The translations under genes were made by a program, and so were the position numbers. A stretch of 64,000 nucleotides of DNA, taken from NCBI GenBank assembly GCA_900155495.1, contig FTLJ01000063.1, forward strand, positions 44,124 to 108,123, given 5' to 3'. How positions within the stretch are numbered: position 1 is the stretch's first letter; each line of letters begins with the position of its first letter. The DNA is from Porogramme epimiltina (taxonomy: Eukaryota > Basidiomycota > Agaricomycetes > Polyporales > Polyporaceae). Under the pieces are notes generated by a model. That model saw only the letters and a program-made list of their open reading frames with translations. It did not search any database and was not told where the DNA came from. Shown here piece after piece: positions 46,721 to 56,642 of this stretch.

Positions 46721-46917
46721 GTGAGTATCTCTATATGGCCTCCTGGATACTGGTGGAATGGACGAATGGACGGCTGGGGTGCTTGGGAGCATTTTGACGG
46801 GCGAAACGAGATGGATTTAGGCCGGGAGGAGGATGGATTGCACCAGGACTCTACGGATGTGGATGGTAGCGCGGGCTGAGACTGACTCGTTCTTTCGCTC
46901 CTCCCTATCCCTCACAG
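46721..46917 (+). other. Candidate 5' UTR intron of RPL24
   Basis: GTGAGT at 46721 follows a leader ending in TTCAAG, and CTCACAG ends exactly before the start codon. If both sites are used, the ATG alone forms a 3-nt exon. Alternatively transcription starts in the C/T-rich tract at about 46890-46915, and the CACAG is coincidental. Confidence 0.4.
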
Positions 46918-47540
46918 ATGGTACGTTTCCCAATTCTGTTTCCCATGTTTTGCCGCTGACGGAGCTGTTGTCGAGTACAGAAGGTCGAAATCGATTCGTT
47001 CTCCGGCTACCGTATTTACCCCTCAAAGGGCCGTCTCTTCGTGCGCGGTGACAACAAGGTCCGCGGTCACCCCAATACCACTCCCTCGCTATCCTCATCC
47101 TCCCCGCCAGATCTTCCGCTTCTCCACCTCGAAGAACGAGTCACTCTTCCTCCAGCGCAAGAACCCCCGTAAGATCGCCTGGACGCAGGTCTACCGCCGC
47201 ATGCACAAGAAGGGTATCACGGAGGAGGTTGCCAAGAAGCGCTCCCGTCGCACCGTGAAGCACCAGCGTGGTATTGTCGGTGCCGACCTCGCCGCTATCG
47301 CTGCGCGGAGGAACCAGACCGCGGCTGTCCGTGCTCTGCAGCGGACCTCGGCCCTCCAGAAGGCCAAGGCGGAGAAGAAGGCGAAGGAGGACAAGAAGGA
47401 GAAGGCCAAGGTGCGTTTGCTTCATGTCGTAGAGCTGAGCGTATGCTGATCAGTTGTTTGTTCAGCCTGCCCGCCCACCCGTAGGAAGCCAGCCCCGTGT
47501 ATCGAAGCAGGGCATGAAGGGTGGCAAGGGTGGTCGTTAA
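46918..47540 (+). CDS. 60S ribosomal protein L24 (eL24)
   Basis: Component of the large ribosomal subunit at the inter-subunit face. The start codon 46918-46920 is alone before a GTACGT donor. Exons 46981-47058, 47111-47410 and 47466-47540 complete 151 aa. The N-terminal domain has the family sequence F-S-G-Y-R-I-Y-P-S-K-G-R and F-x-F-S-T-S-K-N-E-S-L-F-L-Q-R-K-N-P-R. The zinc-binding cysteines of archaeal L24e are absent, as usual for fungi. The C-terminal half is a Lys/Ala-rich helix with K-K-A-K repeats. The second donor is the rarer GTCCGC. Placement of an intron right after the ATG is common in fungal ribosomal protein genes. Confidence 0.96.
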
Positions 47541-48360
47541 AAACTGTATACTCATCGGTTCCTTCGCTTTTATGACACATGCTTTCGACTTCTCGCACAC
47601 ACAAAATGTATGAGTCTAGCATGCTACCACCACGATGTTATGTTATCGCATGCCCGATGACTTCTTGGAACACGAATGCGCCGCGTGAATAAATCAGATG
47701 TCGGTGACTATCATCCTGTGAAGTTTACACTCATTCTCAGCCCACCGTTACGTCGTGTGCACCATATGCTGACACCTCGATAGCCCACCGTCCGCTTTCG
47801 ACTCATCGACTATCAGACGCTGTCGAAATTGGCTATGCACTCCCGAAGACAGTTGTCGGTAACTCCATAATACTCTGCCGATCGTGAGAACCTTTCCCAG
47901 CCCTCCGACAACGTCCCTTGTATGCCGGCTGAGCTTCGGGCGGAATGAAGGCGTCTTCACAATACTTGCAACATCCTCCGCGCCAGTATCACATACGAGC
48001 TTACTCCAAGTGGAAGCGTACAGTTGGAGGCGTCCTAGATATGCTGTTGCGTCATACCGCCACCAGTGAGCATTAATCACGGGCCGAGAATTGTGCCTTT
48101 GGGGCTCATGTGATGCCTACGATGCCCAGGGCTGCCTTCATATTTGATAGTGGTCGTGCTTCGGGCGGCACGGGTGAGCTTCGGATGGACCATTGTCGCA
48201 TCAGCGTGACCGGTTTGCGGACCAGTCATGGGCCGCGGGTGGTGTTCAACCGCGTGCCCAGAGTTAATGCCCTTCTCTTGGTTGCCGAAACATTTTTAGC
48301 CTCTACCGTTCGGGTGTATTGCTTCCCCCATCCACCGACGTGACCTCATCCGCGTTCCAG
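47541..48360. other. Intergenic
   Basis: 3' UTR of RPL24 followed by the promoter of lactonase copy 1. A frame at 47748-48080 (minus) has no recognised motif. Confidence 0.45.
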
Positions 48361-48367
48361 TATATAA
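48361..48367 (+). promoter_or_regulatory. TATA box of lactonase copy 1
   Basis: TATATAA 107 nt upstream of the ATG at 48468. Confidence 0.65.
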
Positions 48368-48467
48368 GGTGCTCATGCTCGGCGGAACGGGACTCCGTAC
48401 GCGCGAGTTCAGCAGCTTCGGCCATCCCTATCGTCGTCGCGACGCGCCTGGATAACGTCAAGGAGCC

Positions 48468-49763
48468 ATGGTCAACTTCACGATCCTCGCGGGGGGGTAC
48501 ACGTCCTTCGTCGTGTCCTACCTCTTCAACTCGGACACCAACTCCTTGTCCATCCTCAACCAATCCCCTACTGGCGCAAACCCGTCGTGGATCACCCAGC
48601 ACCCGACGAACAAAAGCATTCTCTAGTATGTGCCGTTGCCATGGACTTCGGTAGGGTGTCCAAGCTGACCCATGGGCTTACGATATGCAGTGCCGTAAAC
48701 GAGAACGCGCAGGGCGGACTGCAGTCGTTCCTCATCGGCCAACAGGGTCTCCTTTCCGGCCCACTGGACTCGATCAGCTCTGGCGGAGACAGCCCTGCGT
48801 TCGCCACGGCCCTCTCCACAGGGCAGGTCGCGGTCATGAACGTACGTTTCCACTATAGCCTCTTCGAAATGAGCTGAAATGGACCTGGTGGTACAGTACA
48901 ACTCGGGAAATGGCCAGATTGTGCCAACTGAGGCCAACGACGCCACGGAATTCATGAACGACTTCACGCCCATCACATTCAACGCGCCGGTGTCGCACCC
49001 TCACATGGCCCTTGCAGTTGGCAAGGAGATCTTTGTCCCCGACCTTGTACGTGACCCGCCCAACCGGAACTAGACGGCTTTGCTAAACATCGTATCTCAC
49101 TCTCCTAATAGGGTGCCGACAAGGTCTGGCGACTCGCTGAGAACGGTGGTCCGGGTAACTTCAAGGTGCAGGGCCAAATCAACCAGCCCGCAGGCAGCGG
49201 TCCCCGCCACATCGCCGTACGGGGTACGCTCGCTCGCTCTCGCACCTCTTGGCTTTCACTGACTCGCCTCGACACCCGCAGGCAACACCCTCTACACGCT
49301 GCACGAGCTCGCGAGCACGCTCACGCAGCAGGTGATCCCGCCCGCGCCGAACGGCACCGTCGGGCCCCTCGTCGCCAACTTCTCCATCCTGCCCCCCGGC
49401 CTGCCCGCGGGCGCCGCAATGGCCGCCGCGGAGATCCTCGTGACCGAGCCGTCGCCAAGCTTCCCGGAGCCGTTCATCTACGTCTCGAACCGGAACACGG
49501 GCGTGCAGGACCCCCGTGGGGACGCGATCGCGATCTTCCGCGTCGAGCCGTGCCTCAAGCTCGTCGGCTTCGTGTACACCGGGCTCGACCAGATTCGCGG
49601 GATGGAGCTCGGCGGCCCGGAGAAGGAGTTCTTGATCGCGAGCGGGGTCGCGGGCAGTGCGGGCACGATCGTGCTCAAGCGGACGCAGGGAGGGGCGAAC
49701 ATGACGCTGCTTGTGCGCAACACGGAGATCCCGACGAGGACGAGCTTCGTGTGGCTGAACTGA
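48468..49763 (+). CDS. YbhE/lactonase-type seven-bladed beta-propeller protein (copy 1)
   Basis: Five exons (48468-48625, 48691-48841, 48897-49046, 49112-49223, 49282-49763) encode 350 aa. It belongs to the lactonase family PF10282, which includes bacterial 6-phosphogluconolactonase YbhE/Pgl and fungal muconate-lactonising-type enzymes. Conserved pieces are A-G-G-Y near the start, S-W-I-x-x-H-P, P-H-M-A-L, G-S-G-P-R-H-I-A-V near the middle, and the block Y-V-S-N-R-N-T-G with R-G-D-A-I-A-I-F. No signal peptide, so it is likely cytosolic. The substrate is unknown; lactone hydrolysis in sugar or aromatic catabolism is a family-level inference. A close paralogue lies 6.8 kb downstream on the same strand. 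Confidence 0.9.
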
Positions 49764-50033
49764 CGGGAATGGAGCGGAACGGATGGAAGTAGCTTCATGT
49801 ATAGAAGGTAGTCTGCTCTGAACCTCAACGAGGGTGTAGCCGACTTGTTCTCGAATTTGTGTGAACCAGTGCGGGACACCGGGAGGGAGGTATGGATGCA
49901 CGATCAAATGCATGGTGTTAGTAAAGGTATGGTATGATAGTCGTCTCTCCGACTAGGTACCGTTCAGTACGCAAGACAGATGCCCTACAGGCATGCTTGC
50001 CAGTAGCAGCGGATATGTTGGACGGAGACTTGG

Positions 50034-51857
50034 TCACAGCATGGAATGGGTAGTAATCATATACCTCGTGCGTCCATTCGCGGGGACAGACCCGCAAGAC
50101 GAACATGGTTGGTCGAAAAATAGCGTAAAATCCTCTGCATCCCGAGTGATGCGGGTAAGCGAATGCTCAGAAAGAGAGGCGTTGGTGAGGAGACACTCAC
50201 GAGTTCTGACACTGGTGTCGTGCTCAAGCAGCCAGAACCAGTCTTGCCAGCCCATTACGTCGATATTTACCTTCCAGTCATCCACGGTGGATGAACATGG
50301 ACTTGGTCGGCCAGGCCGACAGATTGGGAAGGCGAATTCGCACGCGCTGATCAGCTCAAGTGCGGGGAGGCAGTCAGTTGGTGGTCCAGGATACGCGGGC
50401 ACAATATGATCCGTGGCGATATCCATGGTCCCATTTTCAGAGGAGTCGATCAGACTGAGAGTCTTGAGCTTCGAACGCCTCTTGAGCTGTGGTTTAAACG
50501 GTTAGAGGCGGAGACGGGTGACTGAGGTAGCACCCGAGTAGCTCACAACGGTAGCAATCTCCATCCCTGACGGCTCACATTGTTCGAACTCTGAATACAG
50601 CAGCAGATTTGTGAGGTTCATGGGAAGTTTTGCGTCAATGAATTCGAGGTCCGCCTTCGTGAAAGGGTCCCGCGTGATGTCCATGCCGACCACGTGGAGC
50701 TCTGGTAGGCCGCTCATGGCTTCCAGTAGGGGGCGTTCATCTACCCTGACAACGGAATAGAACACGACATGGAGTCGACGGAGGGAGCGCTTGTTCTTGA
50801 CGAATCTGGCGACTGGCAGCATGTCGCAGCTAACTGCCTGAGCCTTGACCGTTTCCCCATCGTCACAAACGAGCTTGAGCGCCGTCAGCCGGGGACACGC
50901 GTCGGGGGCAGCTGAGAGTGCGTCGATCATTTGTCGGATCCCTCGATCCATCACGGAGAGCTTGAGTTCAGTGATGCCAGTGATGTCGAGGACACCTGGA
51001 AGAGCGGATAGGTGTACCGCGTCGAGAAGCGTGAATCGACGCAAGGAGACCAGTGGCGCAGACCAGAGAGCATCACCGTGGATTAAAACGGTATCCAGGA
51101 AAGAAGCATTAGCTTCTACCAGGCCAAGTACCTCAACGGGGGTAGGAGGGGGGAGTTTCTGTAGTGGCTGTGGTGGCCACCCGCTCCGATCGATCTGCAG
51201 TTTTGACAGTGTGCGAATTTGCATGAGCGGTGCCCCAGAACAGCTTGAAAATCTATACGGGTGCTCAGTTAAATGCACGTGGAGGTTAACAGTATGCACC
51301 TGATCTACTTACGGTATCCGCAGTGATCTCAATCGTGTACATGCACTTGCTATGGTACAGACTATTTCTGGTGTGATTTTGTGGGCTTCCCCGCACCAAG
51401 ACAAGCTGCGGAGGTTATGGAGATGCGACAGCGCCCCCTCAATCCCATCTAGGATGGTGTACGAAGTTTGTAAGTAGCGACTTCGTCGAAGTGGCACAGA
51501 TAACTTACTACGAGGATCATCCATGTGCTCATCAGGCCCCAAGTACAGCTCGTACCAACACACAACCAGCTCTCGGATCGCTTGAGCAAACAGTAGGACA
51601 CTCGCAATGTGGTTGAGAATCTCTTGATTGCGTCGAAATTGTAAATCGAACTTCTGACGGCGCTCCCCCCAAGGCAGGCTGTAGAAACCATCCTCCGGAA
51701 GTGGAATTCCGTAGTGAAGAGTTAGGTGTCCGAAGACTGAAGGAAGTGCAAGGTCGTGGAATAGCTTGGAAACGAAGAGGCAGGTCCTCTGCTCTGTGCG
51801 GGACGCAGTGCATACAACCAAGTCCCAGGGTTCCACCGGTAACCTCGCGCGGCCCAT
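50034..51857 (-). CDS. F-box/LRR-like protein
   Basis: Four exons on the minus strand (51857-51313, 51252-50547, 50486-50201, 50134-50034) give 545 aa. The N-terminus has a degenerate F-box-like end (C-L-F-V-S-K-L-F-H-D-L-A-L-P-S-V-F), the usual opening of the large basidiomycete F-box family. The rest is Leu-rich with irregular LRR-like turns. An unspliced reading of exon 2 ends at 50502, but a GTGAGC donor at 50546 and an ACAG acceptor at 50487 remove the stop and continue into further Leu-rich sequence (K-L-K-T-L-S-L-I-D). F-box proteins recruit targets to SCF ubiquitin ligases; no target can be named. The last short exon is the least certain. Confidence 0.72.
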
Positions 51858-52772
51858 GGTGGTAAAAACAAGAGCACGAGTGTCACGTCACTCCGCCGTA
51901 CACGTGCACCGGTGGTCCAGGGACCAGGGCCCAGGCGTCGCGGTTCGTCACGGTCACCTGACCCCCCGTCACGTCGTGAACTTCAACAAAACCTTTCCTC
52001 CACGGCTCTGGCACCTACTACGCCCGCCCCATTGTTCTCAGGCCGTTTGCTTCAGTCCAATGTCATCCACCAAACTTCTGCGCCGCGCCCAAGATCGGTA
52101 GAGACCAGCATGCCTACCGGGTTAGAAGGAGTTTCCATATAGTACCGTGACATGCGAATTGCACGACGCCACCGGCGGAAATTGCCCGTTTGCCATGGGT
52201 TGTCGACCATCCCCTTGACCCTACTACGTGCTGCCTCAGGATCTTTTTGACAAGCGAGCAAATCCGCCGACACGTGAAGGGTTGGCATGAACGTGGTCCC
52301 TACCTGTAACATCGCCACTGTGGCAACTTTGTCCCCGAACTGGTCGGTACTCAGGGGGAGGTACGCATTGAATTCGTGTATCCAGCTGCAAGAAACGCTG
52401 ACGCGCATTTGCGGTACCATTGAATAGAATGCGACTGGATGACTGGATGCTGTGGATCTAACTGGCATTGAAGCTTCGCATTTCTCGAGCTCATGCACGT
52501 CGAAAAGGGTGATTGATGACGGCTGTCATTTTGAACCCTCAACCCAGAGCCCTTCGCCCTTCTGCTCGAACTTGGCACCCGGACTTACTGCTTTCGATAG
52601 ACTTCTCCGGATTTCTGGCTCGGAGTCGGTGTGGGGCATCTGTCACAGGGACAAACTGAATACAGTTTGGAACGCGCCCAGTCCGCCCCTGCGCAGCCCC
52701 ACAGAACGGATAAAACACAGTTGATCTCCGACATCCAAGAACTCGCAACACCCAGATTCTCTACACTGAACC
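51858..52772. other. Divergent intergenic region
   Basis: 915 nt between the F-box gene and the aldo/keto reductase. A minus-strand frame (stop at 52052) looks partly coding but lacks an ATG near its beginning and any family match, so it is not called. Confidence 0.4.
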
Positions 52773-54431
52773 ATGGTCCAAACTACCACTCTAGGCGGGA
52801 CGGCAGCCAACGTTGTCGTATGCAAAGTGGCGGTAAGTAGTACACGGTTACTACTCTATAGACTTTAATAACGTTCTTCCCCCTGTTTCTCGGCACATAC
52901 AGCACGGCCTTATGACGATGACGTACGTCTTTTGTGTGTGCATCCGTACTTTCTTATGTATCAATACTCGCCACTCGCAGAATGAATGGAAATATTTCAG
53001 ACGAACAAGCGTTCGAAGCTATCAAGAATGGAATCGACGCCCTCCCGGCTGGGACCAAGATGATGCTCAATAGCGGTAATCCCTGGCTCATTTCCGTCTA
53101 GGGGACTAGTACTGACACTAGTATATCAGCTGACTTCTACGGGCAAGGGCATTCCCTAGGCAACCTCGAATTGCTCGCGCGCTTTTTCGAGAAGTACCCT
53201 GGCTATGCTGAGAAGACGTTCCTCTCCGTCAAGGTATGTCAATACTCTTCGTTGTTCTATACTACAAGCTCAACTATGTGGACGCTGTAGGGTACTCCGT
53301 GGGGACACGAGGGGAAGACTCTGTGAGTTTAACCTGAGTCTGCAGCTCTACTACGTTACTTGACCTCTGTATAATCAACCAGTGAAGAGGGCATCCGGTC
53401 TAGTGTCGACCGGTCTATCGAGGCACTTCGTGGGACAAAGAAGATAGACCTCTTCCAGCGGGCTCGCATCGACAAAGGCGCTACAGTTGAAGACGTCGTG
53501 AACATCCTTGTCACTCTCGTCAAAGAGGGGAAATTTGACCATATCGGGCTGTCCGAGTGCCGTGCGGAGACTCTGCGTCGTGGACATGCGGTGAGTGATC
53601 CCCACAATTAGCTTGAAATGCAGGCTGAGAAGACCCATATTGAGATCCACCCTATCTCTGTTGTCGAGATCGAAGTCAGCCCTATATCGTACGAGCAGGA
53701 AACGAAGGATGGTTAATTGACTCCTTTTACTTTTTGCGGATCCTATCGTTAATCTTTACCTCTGTCAGTCCTTGCAGCTGCGGCAGAGCTTGACATTTGC
53801 GTCGCGGCCTACTCGTACGTTGCTCTCCTGGGCCACATTGCACACTGATTCTCAAGTAATCTCCTCGGCAGTCCGCTTGGCCACGGAATGGTTACAGGCG
53901 CGGTCAAGAGCATCGAAGACATCCCCGGTGCGTCATTAATGTGGGGAACGCTCTTCCTCCAAACTTACGGTCGCCCCCTCAGACGACACCTTGTTCAAGA
54001 AGTTAGATCGGTTCAAGGAAGAGGTAAATTTGCCTTAGTGTTTCCTCCTTGTGTCTCCTCTGACGCTCGTCGCGTCTACGCCCCAGAACTGGCAGTACAA
54101 CAGGCGCCTCGTCGACGCCCTCGTCGCCTTGGCCGCGAAGAAGGGCTGCACGCCCGCTCAGCTCAGCATCGCTTGGGTCTGTGCTCTGGGCGCAAAGGTC
54201 ATCCCGATACCCAGCGCTACGTACGTGGTCGTCTCCTGTGCCTTCTTCTGCGAGATCACCGAGCGTCAGAGCTTATTCAGGAAGAAGGAACGCATTCTGG
54301 AGAACGTTGCGGCGTCGGATATCGAACTCTCGAGCGACGATATGGCGGAGATGGAGAAGATTCTGGAGACGAATCCGGTGCATGGCCATCGTTATTTTGG
54401 ACCACAGGTGGACGCGATGTTGTGGCAATGA
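52773..54431 (+). CDS. Aldo/keto reductase, pyridoxal-reductase-like (AKR8 type)
   Basis: NADPH-dependent (beta/alpha)8-barrel reductase, probably reducing pyridoxal to pyridoxine. Twelve exons (52773-52832, 52903-52922, 52981-53075, 53130-53233, 53291-53322, 53383-53590, 53645-53711, 53769-53814, 53872-53927, 53983-54023, 54087-54220, 54281-54431) give 337 aa. Motifs: H-G-L-M-T-M-T at strand 1, N-S-A-D-F-Y-G with the catalytic Asp and Tyr, and L-S-V-K-G-G with the catalytic Lys. L-F-Q-R-A-R-I-D stands where most AKRs have the catalytic His. The same His replacement occurs in pyridoxal reductases, which supports that subfamily. I-G-L-S-E-C and S-P-L-G-H-G follow. Intron 6 needs a TTGAG acceptor because the nearer CAG would make a 33-nt intron and add seven foreign residues. 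Confidence 0.88.
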
Positions 54432-55152
54432 TTGTGGGTTTAGGGGTGCATGGGCGCATTCGGCACTACCCGCGCTCCTCCCTTGCTGTACCATCGTGAA
54501 ATTGTGAGACAAGTTTAGAACCAAACTGTGTTTTCTTTTCTGGACGCCGGCAATGTGGTACTGCCCACGTGCCACACGGGGCGCCATAAGCGCTCATTGA
54601 CCATCAAGAGCCCCGTCGTCACGGTCAACCTGCCGGAGCACTTGGTTTGGACTACATGTTTGATCTCTCTTACTCTGCTCTCTCTGTTGTATCTCGCCAT
54701 CTTCGCCAAAAATCAATAAAAATCTACACTTTCATGCTGTTTTGGATGGGCATGGTCTTTTCGGCGTGGCCGTGCAGTTGCGCCTAAACTCAAATCTTCG
54801 CGTTGAACTGGAACAGAAGCCCCTAGCATTGCGATCGAGGCTATTCGCCACACAGGACGTCCAAAGTTTTGCCTAATCGATGTCACAAAGCTGCCGTAAC
54901 ACAAAGGTGTGCTCGTGTTCATGTGGGCGCGTGAAGTGAGGTCACCTCAGACGTTGTGGAAAGCTGTGGAGCCGGAGACGGTGGTAAGCCCTCGACAACC
55001 ACTTTGATGCCGTGATGATCTGACCACCACAGAGCGCGTTGTAGACGGTAAACCCAACCGAGGACCAGTGAGCTTCGCCGTCGCCCGGCGCTGAGAACAA
55101 AGCTGTTGCATCTTTAACAATAATGATCGGGGCGGAGGACAACAGCCCCTGA
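54432..55152. other. Intergenic, promoter of lactonase copy 2
   Basis: About 720 nt with the 3' UTR of the reductase and upstream DNA of the second lactonase. No gene recognised. Confidence 0.45.
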
Positions 55153-55158
55153 TATATA
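55153..55158 (+). promoter_or_regulatory. TATA-like element of lactonase copy 2
   Basis: TATATA about 159 nt upstream of the ATG at 55312. The spacing is looser than in copy 1. Confidence 0.45.
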
Positions 55159-55311
55159 GGGACGCCGACCAGCCCGAACGAACCTTTTGCTCCTCGCCCC
55201 CGGCCTCACCGACGACCCCAAACGCGTTCACGACCTGGTGTCCTGAACCTTAACGAACATTACTGCTATCTTAAAGCTAATCCACTCTCCTTGAACCCTT
55301 CCTCCAACGAC

Positions 55312-56642
55312 ATGGTCAACTTCACGATCCTCGCCGGCGGCTACGCGACATTCATCGCCTCATACCTCTTCGACTCGGACGCCAGCACCCTGACGCTTCT
55401 GAGCCAATCTCCATCCGGAACGAACCCGTCGTGGATAGCGCTGCATCCCACGAACGATAGCATTCTCTAGTGCGTCCCGCCACCCATTGACATCTCTCCT
55501 CACATCCTGAGCGTGGCGTAGCGCCACCAACGAGAACACAGAGGGCGCGGTCCAGTCGTTCGTGATCAAGCAAGATGGATCGCTCACGGACGCCATCGCT
55601 ACGGCGAGCTCAGGCGGGAACGGCCCCGCGTTCGCCATCCCGCTCTCCACCGGAGAACTCGCGGCAATGAACGTGCGCCTCTTCCCCCCACCTGTCTCCC
55701 TCTGTGCACTGACGTAGGACTGTGGACACCCTCCTTTCAGTTCGGCTCGGGCAACGGCCTCATCGTCCCCACCGAAGAAGATCCGCTCGAGTTCGTGCCC
55801 GGTGCGCCCCTCATCACGTTCCCCGCCCCCGCCGCCCCCGCCGTCTCGCACCCGCACATGGCGCTCGAGGTCGGCTCGGAGGTCTTCGTCCCGGACCTGG
55901 TACGTCCACGCCACCGCCACCGTCCTCCCCTCGCACTCCCTACTCAACGCTTTTGCTCCCCTCCCTCCCCTTTCCCCTCCCCTTCCCCGCCTCCGTCCGC
56001 CCCTCCTTGCAGGGCGGCGACACCGTCTGGCGCCTCACGCGCGACGGCGCCCCGGGCGCGGGCGCGTTCAAGATCCAGGGCCAGATCGACCAGCCGCAGG
56101 GCTCCGGCCCGCGACACATCGTCGTGCGCGGCGACCAGCTCTACACCGTGCACGAGACCGCCTCCACGCTCACGCAACAAACCATCCCCTCCGTGCCGTC
56201 CTCGCCCGGGCCCGCGCCGCTCGTCGCGAACTTCTCCGTCGTCCCGCCCGGCCTCCCCGCGGGCGCGCAGATGTTCGCGGCCGAGATCCTGCTCGCGGAG
56301 GCGTCCGCGGCGCCGGGGAGCAACTTCACGCAGCCGTTCCTCTACGTCTCGAACCGGAACACGGGCGTGCAGGACCCGCGTGGGGACGCGATCGCGATCT
56401 TCGCGGTCGAGCCGCAGCTCGCGCTCGTCGGGCACGCCTTCACGGGCCTCGACCAGATCCGCGGGATGGAGCTCAGCGGCGCGGGCAGCGACGACGAGTT
56501 CCTCGTCGCGGCGGGCGTCGCGGGGGACGCGGGGGTGATCGTCATGCGCCGCACGCAGGGCGGCGCGGGCCTCGAGATCGTCGCGAGCAACAAGGACGTG
56601 CCGACGCGCTCGAGCTTTGTGTGGCTCGAGGGCGGCTTCTGA
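55312..56642 (+). CDS. YbhE/lactonase-type beta-propeller protein (copy 2)
   Basis: Four exons (55312-55469, 55522-55672, 55741-55899, 56013-56642) encode 365 aa. It is clearly paralogous to the gene at 48.5 kb: both begin M-V-N-F-T-I-L-A-G-G-Y, exon 1 (158 nt) and exon 2 (151 nt) have identical lengths, and the blocks G-S-G-P-R-H-I and Y-V-S-N-R-N-T-G are shared. The fourth intron of copy 1 is absent here, so the last two exons are fused. GC content, above all at third positions, is much higher than in copy 1. No signal peptide. Its substrate is unknown. The pair probably arose by tandem duplication, with the F-box and reductase genes now between. Confidence 0.9.

Noticed and set aside
47748..48080. 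110-aa minus-strand ORF between RPL24 and lactonase copy 1
   Set aside because: No motif, no promoter signal, and it overlaps the expected lactonase promoter.
52052..52498. Minus-strand ORF of about 149 codons
   Set aside because: It begins with GTG rather than ATG, has no family resemblance and no convincing upstream exon. Its composition is somewhat coding-like, so it stays open but unsupported.
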